From: a virus
Virus record (IMG/VR): IMGVR_UViG_3300025701_000053
Span: 1 to 24,175 of that record
Length of the DNA stretch: 24,175 nucleotides
Reading direction: 5' to 3' (one strand)
Made by a program: the position numbers and the translations under genes. Positions 5,789 to 11,840 of this stretch are shown one piece after another. The notes beneath the pieces are model-generated. The model worked only from the letters and a program-made list of their open reading frames with translations, did no database searches and had not been told where the DNA came from. Position 1 is the stretch's first letter. Each line of letters opens with the position of its first letter.

Positions 5789-5804
5789 ACCTTATCTATA
5801 AGGT
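5789..5804. repeat. Near-perfect dyad ACCTTAT-CT-ATAAGGT
   Basis: Inverted repeat with two 7-bp arms and a 2-nt centre, between the sigma-factor stop and the 35-aa ORF. There is no T-run, so it is not a standard terminator. It could be an operator or a transcript hairpin. Confidence 0.5.
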
Positions 5805-5823
5805 TTGTTTACAGACTTTAAAA

Positions 5824-6438
5824 TTATTTTGTCATTTTTTGTGCAATTAGAGTTTTACCTCTACGGATTCTATTCTTAACAGTCTGTAGTGTGATATTAT
5901 GCTTATCTGCAATATCTTCATACTTCATCTCATTTAAGAGTCTATCTTCTAAGATTTCTCTGTAGAGCGGCTGTAGGCTTTGGATTGCGTCCAGTGCACT
6001 TCCGTACTGCTTCATAAGAGCGCTCTCGTCATCCATAAAATCTTGTTCAGACTTCATCTCATATTCGATAAGAAGGTCATTTGCAGTATAGCCAATTTTA
6101 TTAGACTCAGTAATTTCAACTCCAAAATCACGCATACCTTCAATAGAATAAGTACGATTACGCTTACGGATCCAACCTAAACACTCGTTGAATGCAATTC
6201 TATACAACCAAGTAGTGATTTGATATTGTGGATCGTATTGGTCAATCTTAGTCCATAATTTAGTAAGTGTGTTAACTAGTATATCATCTGCTGCATCATT
6301 ATCTTTAACTACATTAAAAATATAAGAACGTAGACCTGGTTTCACTTTATTATGAAGTGCAACGTAGTCCTTCTCAGTTCTAGATGTAAAAAAGTTTTCT
6401 GATAGTTCGCGGTAAGATGTTTGTTTAGCTTTTGACAT
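5824..6438 (-). CDS. ECF-like RNA polymerase sigma factor, 204 aa
   Basis: Region 2 spans about residues 25-95 (YIFNVVKDNDAADDILVNTL, then TKLWTKIDQYDP and the promoter-melting/-10 segment TTWLYRIAFNECLGWIRKR). Region 4 spans about 147-200, with a helix-turn-helix (YEDIADKHNITLQTVKNRIRRGK). It should redirect host RNA polymerase to phage promoters, the job of gp55 in T4 late transcription. The linker between regions 2 and 4 is longer than in a minimal ECF factor and rich in acidic residues. It has its own class A promoter about 25 nt upstream. By inference, its targets are the class B boxes that precede the tail, packaging and lysis genes. Confidence 0.9.
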   Translation of the reverse strand: MSKAKQTSYRELSENFFTSRTEKDYVALHNKVKPGLRSYIFNVVKDNDAADDILVNTLTKLWTKIDQYDPQYQITTWLYRIAFNECLGWIRKRNRTYSIEGMRDFGVEITESNKIGYTANDLLIEYEMKSEQDFMDDESALMKQYGSALDAIQSLQPLYREILEDRLLNEMKYEDIADKHNITLQTVKNRIRRGKTLIAQKMTK

Positions 6439-6462
6439 ATATTGATTTTTTAGTATTTGTGT

Positions 6463-6480
6463 TAATTACAGTGTAAATAT
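6463..6480 (-). promoter_or_regulatory. Class A promoter-like repeat (copy 2), before sigma factor
   Basis: Exact 18-nt copy of TATATTTACACTGTAATT (minus sense), 24 nt before the sigma-factor ATG. The upstream TGTCA element shared with two other copies is also present. Confidence 0.7.
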
Positions 6481-6483
6481 AAT

Positions 6484-6521
6484 AAAAAAGATTGACATAA
6501 AAAAATTAAATGCAATCTTTT
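6484..6521 (-). terminator. Terminator after the 96-aa gene
   Basis: Minus-sense stem AAAAAGATTG/CAATCTTTTT (10 bp) with an 18-nt loop and T-rich 3' side, ending 3 nt before the next class A promoter. Confidence 0.6.
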
Positions 6522-6537
6522 TGCAAATTATTTTGAT

Positions 6538-6828
6538 TTATTTTAGATAAGCAGGTCCATAAACAGTATATTGCGCAGTCCCATTAAGGATATTACCTCT
6601 ACTATGCTTAGCTGGAGTTCTCCATGATGCTGCTTTAAGCAGGTCACCGTTTGCCAAATCAACAAAGCCCCATACAGAACTACCGTTTAAGATTTTAGCA
6701 TATTTTCTACCAAAACTAACTTCCACTTTTGGAATAGTTAAATTGCTGTAGTTTTTAGTATAATAATCGGTGATGTTGTTTTGAAGTTCTACTTCTACAA
6801 AATTGATGATTGATTCTTTAATATTCAT
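6538..6828 (-). CDS. Conserved phage protein of unknown function, 96 aa
   Basis: I recognise the C-terminal signature GDLLKAASWRTPAKHSRGNI (residues about 61-80), preceded by a GRKYAKI...FVDLANGD beta-rich segment and ending in YGPAYL. From memory this belongs to a family found in many unrelated tailed phages, always annotated as unknown. It is small and soluble, with no membrane segment. It is a single-gene unit here: class A promoter 22 nt upstream and a terminator just after the stop. That self-contained layout suggests an early accessory gene. Confidence 0.8.
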   Translation of the reverse strand: MNIKESIINFVEVELQNNITDYYTKNYSNLTIPKVEVSFGRKYAKILNGSSVWGFVDLANGDLLKAASWRTPAKHSRGNILNGTAQYTVYGPAYLK

Positions 6829-6850
6829 AATGTTATTTAGTTTGTTTGTT

Positions 6851-6868
6851 AATTACAGTGTAAATATA
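6851..6868 (-). promoter_or_regulatory. Class A promoter-like repeat (copy 3)
   Basis: Exact 18-nt copy of TATATTTACACTGTAATT (minus sense), 22 nt before the ATG at 6828. The upstream stretch GTTTTTTAGTGTCA is nearly identical to that of copy 4. Confidence 0.7.
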
Positions 6869-6886
6869 ATCAATTTATATGACACT

Positions 6887-6920
6887 AAAAAACTTTTGGC
6901 CAACAATTTGACCAAAAGTT
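6887..6920 (-). terminator. Terminator after the phosphoesterase-like gene
   Basis: Minus-sense stem AACTTTTGGTC/GGCCAAAAGTT (11 pairs including one G-U) with an 8-nt loop and a run of Ts. It lies 12 nt after the stop codon. Confidence 0.85.
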
Positions 6921-6931
6921 ATTAACAATTA

Positions 6932-7447
6932 CTAAATATCTTTAAATATTTCTAGAATTCTCTCTAGTTCCTGTGGTTTATTACCCCAGAGATCCGTAGA
7001 AACGTTGATAGTCTTAGTTTTAGGATCTGATTTATATTTCTTATTTGGATAACCAATAATAGACCAGTAGCCTTTAGACTTACTAGGCCAATTAAGAAGA
7101 GGCCAATAACTAATAGTGGCTTTTAGATTATCTAACGTATTAATCTGATTTATAATACTAACGCCATCTCGTAACATATTCTTTGTCTCTAAAGTTTTTA
7201 AAGCCTCATCATGTTCTGCTATTATAAATTTAATAGTACCATTAAGTCTTAGTAGACTATCTTGTGCAGTTTTAGGATCCCATGCAAAATTACCTAAGTG
7301 ATAGACAGTATCTCCAGTCTTAACAATTTTATTCCATTCAAGAATAAGATGGTCATTCATTTTATCTACTGATTCAAACTCACGATTATAGGTCTTCATT
7401 GCATTAGGACGACCTAATTGCATATTTGATGTTACGTATATTGCCAT
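6932..7447 (-). CDS. Metallophosphoesterase-fold protein lacking the catalytic residues
   Basis: The whole length follows the phage calcineurin-like phosphoesterase family: start IYVTSNMQLGR, then VDKMNDHLILEWNKIVKTGD, TVYHLGNFA, RLNGTIKFIIAEHD, ISYWPLLNW and the ending NVSTDLWGNKP. Active relatives have SDTHFGH, GDF, GNHD, a later HxP and GHxH. Here these read SNMQLGR (N8, Q10, R13), GNF (N53), AEHD (E78), YWP (Y114) and GYPN (Y133, N135). Nearly every metal ligand is replaced while the scaffold is intact, so this is probably a pseudoenzyme with a binding or structural role. It is co-transcribed with the nuclease-like gene, whose stop lies 1 nt upstream. Confidence 0.85.
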   Translation of the reverse strand: MAIYVTSNMQLGRPNAMKTYNREFESVDKMNDHLILEWNKIVKTGDTVYHLGNFAWDPKTAQDSLLRLNGTIKFIIAEHDEALKTLETKNMLRDGVSIINQINTLDNLKATISYWPLLNWPSKSKGYWSIIGYPNKKYKSDPKTKTINVSTDLWGNKPQELERILEIFKDI

Positions 7448-7448
7448 A

Positions 7449-7985
7449 TTAGACTACAATAAATTTAATGTTATATTGGTCCCATAAAAGATCTACGAAT
7501 TCAGTTTCGTTTCCACCGCCAGTAGAATTGAAAATACGCTTATCATCTGTAGTGTCTACGAAAAGGTAGAGTACAAAATCATAGTGTGTGGCATAAACCA
7601 TAGACTGTCCGAAACCAGATCTTAGGTCGCTCCCCTTTCCACCACGCTTGAATTCAATAGCTATTTTAAGACCATTCATTTCTAGAACCATATCAGGGCG
7701 GTTCTGTGTTCCCATGAAAAGTATATGGTTTACGGTAGTGTTAACATTACCTTCCCATTTTAAGCTCTTCTTAACTTGTTCTTTAGCTAGTACTTTATCA
7801 ATACCTTTATTCTCAACTACATATTCAGATAGAGAATCAACCAGATGAGGATAGATAAATTGCTTTATCTGATCCTCATTTTGGTTTTTGTAATTAATAG
7901 TACCGAAGATATCATCATGTGTGATGGCTTCTGTAATAAGGTCAATAAAGTCTAAACGCTTTTGACTCTTACTTTTGTACTTCAT
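7449..7985 (-). CDS. PD-(D/E)XK nuclease-like protein, 178 aa
   Basis: The core RPDMVLEMNGLKIAIEFKRG has the PD-(D/E)XK layout: D98, then E111-x-K113, followed by GFGQSMVYA with Q127, which fits the Q seen after the core in several families. This fold is found in restriction enzymes, resolvases and repair nucleases. The N-terminal 90 residues are helical and unassigned. No DNA-binding domain is obvious and the target cannot be predicted. Its ATG lies inside the end of the coiled-coil gene (17-nt overlap), and its stop is 1 nt from the next ATG, so the three genes form one operon. It could serve host DNA degradation, recombination or exclusion of other phages. Confidence 0.7.
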   Translation of the reverse strand: MKYKSKSQKRLDFIDLITEAITHDDIFGTINYKNQNEDQIKQFIYPHLVDSLSEYVVENKGIDKVLAKEQVKKSLKWEGNVNTTVNHILFMGTQNRPDMVLEMNGLKIAIEFKRGGKGSDLRSGFGQSMVYATHYDFVLYLFVDTTDDKRIFNSTGGGNETEFVDLLWDQYNIKFIVV

Positions 7986-8502
7986 CCATTTCAGTTTCTA
8001 GCTCTGCTTCAACTCTTTCTGTCGGTACTCCAAATTCTCTGATTTGTTTATCAACATCAGCAAGTTCAGTATGTGCTGTATTTATATCTTCATTTAGTGT
8101 GCCAAGCTCTTGCATAGCCTCACCTACTGTTTGACCAACATGTGTCAACATTGTAATAAATCTACGTGCACCCTCAATACCAGTACCTTCGCAATTTAAT
8201 AGAGCTTGGTAAAGTCCATTTAATTCATGTCCTTTAAGTCCTACTGAGCAAGATTCACCATTGGCTAAATCTGCCAATTCTTTATGTCTTGCTTTCAATT
8301 TGTCATGCAACGTTACAATAATTGCAGCATTTTGAGTTTTCCATGTATATGACTTATCTAAGTGTGTCATCATGGTTTTAATCATTGACTTATCCTCTAG
8401 GTTAATGTCAAATAGCTTTTCAGCTGCTTCCGTTTGCATTGTGTCAACTTTAGCCTGTAATTCTGCTTGTGTTGCTTTTAGTGTTTCTAATTCTTTACTC
8501 AT
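7969..8502 (-). CDS. Coiled-coil protein, 177 aa
   Basis: Both ends form heptad-rich helices (about residues 2-30, ETLKATQAELQAKVDTMQTE, and 130-177, with a strongly acidic end). The middle is helical with a short Cys/Gly-containing loop (NGESCSVGLKGHELNG). No enzyme motif, signal or membrane segment. It is preceded by a class B box 30 nt upstream, so it may be made late and could be a structural or scaffolding protein. Its 3' end overlaps the nuclease-like gene by 17 nt. Identity unknown. Confidence 0.75.
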   Translation of the reverse strand: MSKELETLKATQAELQAKVDTMQTEAAEKLFDINLEDKSMIKTMMTHLDKSYTWKTQNAAIIVTLHDKLKARHKELADLANGESCSVGLKGHELNGLYQALLNCEGTGIEGARRFITMLTHVGQTVGEAMQELGTLNEDINTAHTELADVDKQIREFGVPTERVEAELETEMDEVQK

Positions 8503-8532
8503 TTTTCTTGTTTTTTAAAAATTCTTGTTTTT

Positions 8533-8540
8533 TATATATC
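8533..8540 (-). promoter_or_regulatory. Class B promoter-like box
   Basis: GATATATA (minus sense), 30 nt before the ATG at 8502 and directly abutting the guanylate kinase stop codon. Confidence 0.5.
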
Positions 8541-9014
8541 TTAAAAATCTGGGTTAGTAATTTTAATTTCGTAATCCGTAAATCCCGCAAACTGCTCTTC
8601 GTCTGTTCTAACTCTACGCTCGATTGAATCATTATTATCATTTCTAGATTCAAGTCGTTTAAGCCTCTCTTCCATTGGAATATCTAGGTAGATTACAATA
8701 CATTGTTTACGATATTCTTCGGGCAACATATCAAGTCCATCTTTGGACATAATCATTATATCCGAATTATCAAAATCATCTTCAGTTTGTCCATAAAACC
8801 AGCCATTGAATTCCATGTATTCAATAAACTCTTTATTTTCAATCATCTTAATGAATTTAGCTCGGTCTACAAAATGGTAATCTACACCATCTACTTCACC
8901 AGGTCGACTTGGCCTTGTCGTATGACTTACACCAGCTCTAAAGCCCTTTTCTTCTAATTTACGTTTTATAAAATCTTTACCACTAGCGGCCTTTCCTACT
9001 AAGATTATTTTCAT
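8541..9014 (-). CDS. gmk: Guanylate kinase
   Basis: Phosphorylates GMP/dGMP to the diphosphate with ATP, feeding nucleotide pools for phage DNA synthesis. The P-loop is GKAASGKD (residues 7-14). The GMP-binding signature SHTTRPSRPGEVDGVDYHFV (residues about 29-48) is canonical for Gmk, followed by FIEYMEFNGWFYGQT (substrate site) and the lid arginine region (RLESRNDNNDSIERRVR). At 157 aa it is shorter than cellular Gmk (about 200 aa), mostly because of a short lid and C-terminus. T4 instead uses the unrelated gp1 dNMP kinase. The downstream class B box abuts its stop. Confidence 0.93.
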   Translation of the reverse strand: MKIILVGKAASGKDFIKRKLEEKGFRAGVSHTTRPSRPGEVDGVDYHFVDRAKFIKMIENKEFIEYMEFNGWFYGQTEDDFDNSDIMIMSKDGLDMLPEEYRKQCIVIYLDIPMEERLKRLESRNDNNDSIERRVRTDEEQFAGFTDYEIKITNPDF

Positions 9015-9035
9015 GTATGTTATATCTGCAAGTAT

Positions 9036-9227
9036 TTAATTGTTTCTTTTATATTCAGCATATTCAGCAAGATAACCCTCTGCTAATACTTTTTTAATTT
9101 CATAGACATCAGCATCATCAATCTCGGCATCTACTTCAGCGATTATTGCATCATGAAAGTGATTGCCGATGACATCATCTAAACGCTCTGCGATTGCTTC
9201 TATTTGTTCTTTACTTAAATTTATCAT
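9036..9227 (-). CDS. Small acidic hypothetical protein, 63 aa
   Basis: Helical, strongly acidic protein (MINLSKEQIEAIAERLDDVI, then AEVDAEIDDADVYEIKK). Lies 12 nt after the glycosylase gene and 21 nt before the kinase gene in the same operon. The charge pattern would fit a DNA-mimic or small adaptor role, but there is no specific evidence. Confidence 0.65.
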   Translation of the reverse strand: MINLSKEQIEAIAERLDDVIGNHFHDAIIAEVDAEIDDADVYEIKKVLAEGYLAEYAEYKRNN

Positions 9228-9239
9228 GTTTTGTTTATT

Positions 9240-10088
9240 TTACATATAAGCTGTTGGACTTGGAAGTCCACTATAGTAATCCCAATCCTTAAGATCGTCT
9301 CGGTGGATTGATATATCCCACTTTGGATCGTACCAGAATCTTCTACCTTTAGGATCTATACGCTCGGACATGTTTTTGTTTCCATAACAGAGCATAAACT
9401 TCTCAGTTGACTGTTCATTAAACGGATTCTTCCAGTCTTTAATACTTCCACCGCCTCGAGCATAGGCTAGGTTTGCAACATCCTCGCACATTTTTAATAT
9501 TTTAGGGTACTTTGCAATTTGCTGACCAGCTGGCAAGAATGGGTTAACATCCTCACATCTATAAATAATTTCAGCTCTTAGATAATTACCAATTCCATTA
9601 AAATATTTTTGGTCCATTAAGACTTCATAGAGTGGCTTCTTAAATGCTTTCTTTGTAAGGTTCGTCATTATATTCAAAAAGAATTCACGCGACTCTGTCG
9701 TAGGATCTGGACCTCTATCGGCTTTCCATGTAATACCCTGCTTCCAATTACCAAATCTTCGAACGTCTACAAAGCTTAGAGTAGTTCCGTCCTTTCGATA
9801 GAATTTAAGGTGTGCATGTTTTGGCTCTTGTCCAGTGTTTGTAACCTGGAAATGGCCACTCATGCCCATTGTCATTTGTAAAGTTATGAATTTATCAGAA
9901 TGTACATCTTTAAGCCATAGTAAGAGCTCCTTGCCTCGACTCTCTGCAACTATCGTAAACTCAGTGAATGATACGTTGACTTCTAAGCCCTTATGCTCAG
10001 GACTCTTCTTAATGGCCATGTATTTAATCTTTCCAGAATTGAGATTAATAAAGTCTGCTGTTAATTTAAGTTCTGCTAATTCAGGCAT
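9240..10088 (-). CDS. Fpg/Nei-family DNA glycosylase with zincless finger
   Basis: Base-excision repair enzyme that removes oxidised bases and cleaves the abasic site. Catalytic N-terminus MPELAEL (P2, E3, E6), the conserved lysine in ESRGKELLLWL (K53), MGMSGHF (75-80), DVRRFG (108-113) and the helix-two-turn-helix LMDQKYFNGIGNYLRAEI (157-174) are all present. In Fpg and Nei the C-terminal finger has four Cys; here the equivalent hairpin is CYGNKNMS...DPKGRRFWYDP with only C234, so it resembles the zincless finger of NEIL1-type enzymes. The arginine of the hairpin is kept (R249 or R250). Its start overlaps the end of the 112-aa gene by 8 nt. Confidence 0.93.
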   Translation of the reverse strand: MPELAELKLTADFINLNSGKIKYMAIKKSPEHKGLEVNVSFTEFTIVAESRGKELLLWLKDVHSDKFITLQMTMGMSGHFQVTNTGQEPKHAHLKFYRKDGTTLSFVDVRRFGNWKQGITWKADRGPDPTTESREFFLNIMTNLTKKAFKKPLYEVLMDQKYFNGIGNYLRAEIIYRCEDVNPFLPAGQQIAKYPKILKMCEDVANLAYARGGGSIKDWKNPFNEQSTEKFMLCYGNKNMSERIDPKGRRFWYDPKWDISIHRDDLKDWDYYSGLPSPTAYM

Positions 10089-10419
10089 GTGTTTTCTCTT
10101 TTATAAGTTCTTCAATTAAGTCTTCAAAGTCTCCGGAGTAGGTCTTACCACCAACATGCCATTTATCCAATTCGGTCATTGAATATTCTGGGTCCCATGT
10201 TTTCCAGTCATAAATTGTAAAGATATTACCCTCAAATTCTACAACCCATTCAAAGTTAACTTTACCATCACCTGAGAATTCAGGTCCATATGTTGGTTCT
10301 CCTAGGACTGAAACTATATCTTGGAATTTAATTCCTTGTTTAAGATAGCCCTTTAATGAAGTTCCGAACATTCCATTTGGAACCTCACTCTCTTTAAATA
10401 CTTTAATTGATTTTGTCAT
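10081..10419 (-). CDS. Conserved phage-type hypothetical protein, 112 aa
   Basis: Motif-rich soluble protein: GTSLKGYLKQ, VSVLGEPTYGPEFSGDGKVN, FEWVVEFEGNIFTIYDWKTW and ELDKWHVGGKT. From memory, similar proteins occur in many Bacteroidetes phages without a known function. First gene of the unit behind class A copy 4 (about 13 nt upstream). It overlaps the glycosylase start by 8 nt, so the two are translationally coupled. Confidence 0.8.
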   Translation of the reverse strand: MTKSIKVFKESEVPNGMFGTSLKGYLKQGIKFQDIVSVLGEPTYGPEFSGDGKVNFEWVVEFEGNIFTIYDWKTWDPEYSMTELDKWHVGGKTYSGDFEDLIEELIKEKTHA

Positions 10420-10432
10420 ATTGTTAAGTTTT

Positions 10433-10450
10433 AATTACAGTGTAAATATA
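10433..10450 (-). promoter_or_regulatory. Class A promoter-like repeat (copy 4)
   Basis: Exact 18-nt copy of TATATTTACACTGTAATT (minus sense), 13 nt before the ATG at 10419. Shares GTTTTCTAGTGTCA upstream with copy 3. A weak T-tailed inverted repeat (TTGCCA/TGTCAA) precedes it and may end the upstream operon. Confidence 0.7.
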
Positions 10451-10485
10451 AACAAAAAAATTGACACTAGAAAACTTTTTGGCAA

Positions 10486-10638
10486 TTATTTTGTAGATTT
10501 ATTACATCTACACTTTCCAAATTCATCCCAGTCACCGCAACATTCGCTCTTGGGCTTAGTTGGTTTGGGCTCTTCTTTAGGTTTATCATTATCAGGCTGG
10601 TTCCACATATCATCCCAAAAAATCATATCGTCTCCCAT
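10486..10638 (-). CDS. Small Cys-cluster protein, 50 aa
   Basis: Open frame MGDDMIFWDDMWNQPDNDKP, a proline/lysine-rich linker, then SECCGDWDEFGKCRCNKSTK. The four Cys (33, 34, 43, 45) could form a small metal site. The ATG lies 1 nt after the stop of the upstream gene, which supports translation by coupling. No homologue is recognised. Confidence 0.6.
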   Translation of the reverse strand: MGDDMIFWDDMWNQPDNDKPKEEPKPTKPKSECCGDWDEFGKCRCNKSTK

Positions 10639-10639
10639 T

Positions 10640-10957
10640 TTATTTGTCTGTTCTATTCTTATCTAAATCATGTGAACAAGTTACAGTCCAATAGGGATTT
10701 CCCGTGCGATTTGGGTCCCATGTCCGATCAGTATATGGTTGAATTGTTGGTGGATAATGGTTTGGTACTCCAAACGGAATCTCTACAGTATCTGATTCTT
10801 TTAATAATGTAATTGATTCGCTCGTAGAAATATTTCCATCTCTATGTAGGTCTTCAATATCTTGGAGATATTCACCCTTATGATTAAGGATTCTATTTGC
10901 ACATCGAATAACGATATGACCCTGGTCTATTAGCCTCTCTATGATTTTATCCTTCAT
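10640..10957 (-). CDS. Hypothetical protein, 105 aa
   Basis: The N-terminal half is helical (IIERLIDQGHIVIRCANRIL, then LHRDGNISTSESITLLKESD); the C-terminal half is rich in Pro, Trp and Tyr (NHYPPTIQPYTDRTWDPN). No domain is recognised. It follows the terminator at 11004-11033, so it must have its own promoter in the AT-rich leader 10958-11003, but neither a class A nor a class B box is present there. Confidence 0.7.
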   Translation of the reverse strand: MKDKIIERLIDQGHIVIRCANRILNHKGEYLQDIEDLHRDGNISTSESITLLKESDTVEIPFGVPNHYPPTIQPYTDRTWDPNRTGNPYWTVTCSHDLDKNRTDK

Positions 10958-11003
10958 AATTATATTTGTTTATTATTATACTTAATGTAATATTCTTTGT
11001 TTC

Positions 11004-11033
11004 ATAAAAAAGGCAACCATTTCTGGTTGCCTT
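11004..11033 (-). terminator. Rho-independent terminator after the coiled-coil membrane gene
   Basis: Perfect 9-bp stem AAGGCAACC/GGTTGCCTT with a 6-nt loop and a T6 run in the minus sense, 26 nt after the stop of the upstream gene. Confidence 0.92.
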
Positions 11034-11058
11034 CATCTACTCTAGCCAAGAGGTTTAT

Positions 11059-11526
11059 TTATTTATTTTTATTTTTTGTTAAGTCTTTAATAGAATGGTA
11101 TAAACTATCTACAAAGGATGTATTATCATTAAACTTTGCATCCATGTTAGAATATACGTCTGCAATTAGTTTAGCAATATTATCTTTCATTCTCTCCTCC
11201 AATTTATCGGTTCGAGAATCAACATATCTCTGTGCAGTATCAAAATTAAGTTCTGTGTTTGATACTAGCTCTTCATAATGCTGGTATAGTTTTGTTTCTA
11301 ATTCATCTAATAGATTATCGCTTCGATCAATCTCTTGGTCAACTCTACGATCTATCAAATCAAATCTAGATTCGTAATCACGCTCTAGTTCATTAATGAG
11401 ATTCTGTAAATCTTCAATTTCTTCGTACAAATCCTTGACATGTACGCGAGTCTTAAACATATTGTAAACGCCAGCTAATGCTAACACCGCCAATACACCT
11501 AAAACAAATGCAATTGTTTGTTCCAT
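11059..11526 (-). CDS. Membrane-anchored coiled-coil protein, 155 aa
   Basis: One N-terminal membrane helix (about residues 4-22, TIAFVLGVLAVLALAGVYNM), then a long, highly charged coiled coil from about residue 30 to 150 (DLYEEIEDLQNLINELERDY and onward). No lipobox or cleavage site is obvious, so it is likely an inner-membrane anchor with a rod-like soluble domain. This plan fits an inner-membrane spanin or a membrane tether, but the lysis cassette is far away and no partner lipoprotein is seen. Function unassigned. It is closed by a strong terminator. Confidence 0.75.
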   Translation of the reverse strand: MEQTIAFVLGVLAVLALAGVYNMFKTRVHVKDLYEEIEDLQNLINELERDYESRFDLIDRRVDQEIDRSDNLLDELETKLYQHYEELVSNTELNFDTAQRYVDSRTDKLEERMKDNIAKLIADVYSNMDAKFNDNTSFVDSLYHSIKDLTKNKNK

Positions 11527-11545
11527 AATTTTATTGTTTTTATTT

Positions 11546-11791
11546 TTAATTTCCGGCTAGAGAAATATCTTCACTGTGAATTTTCTCAAATTCATAGTTT
11601 GGTTTAATAAACTCATTTAGGGCTTTACCCTGAGATTCTGCAAGGTTAAATAGATTCCAATCAGTAGAAGTAACATCCTTATAAAGGTATGATGCATGAT
11701 TGAAATGGACTAACAAAGTTTTCTCTTTGTAGTTATATGCAGCTGACTTTAAAGTAGAGCTATCATAATGTGAAATAGTTGTTGTAATCAT
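11546..11791 (-). CDS. KTSC-domain protein, 81 aa
   Basis: Residues about 15-70 match the KTSC domain pattern: SAAYNYKEKTLLVHF, then YLYKDV, the helix containing WNLFNLAES, and QGKALNEFIKPNYEFEKI (family form: KG.y.n..I...y). KTSC domains are small folds found alone or fused to RNA/DNA-related proteins; their role is not established. The start codon is the last part of an 11-bp inverted repeat (11788-11825), so translation may be controlled by RNA structure. It follows the tape-measure gene by 49 nt. Confidence 0.75.
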   Translation of the reverse strand: MITTTISHYDSSTLKSAAYNYKEKTLLVHFNHASYLYKDVTSTDWNLFNLAESQGKALNEFIKPNYEFEKIHSEDISLAGN

Positions 11792-11825
11792 CTTCTTGTT
11801 ATTTTAAAATTATACAAGAAGATGA
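11788..11825 (-). promoter_or_regulatory. Hairpin burying the KTSC start codon
   Basis: Arms TCATCTTCTTG and CAAGAAGATGA (11 bp each) around a 16-nt A/T loop. The ATG at 11791-11789 and the AAGAAG directly before it lie in the 3' arm of the transcript hairpin. There is no T-run, so termination is unlikely. Confidence 0.6.
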
Positions 11826-11840
11826 CTATTTGTTTCAGTG

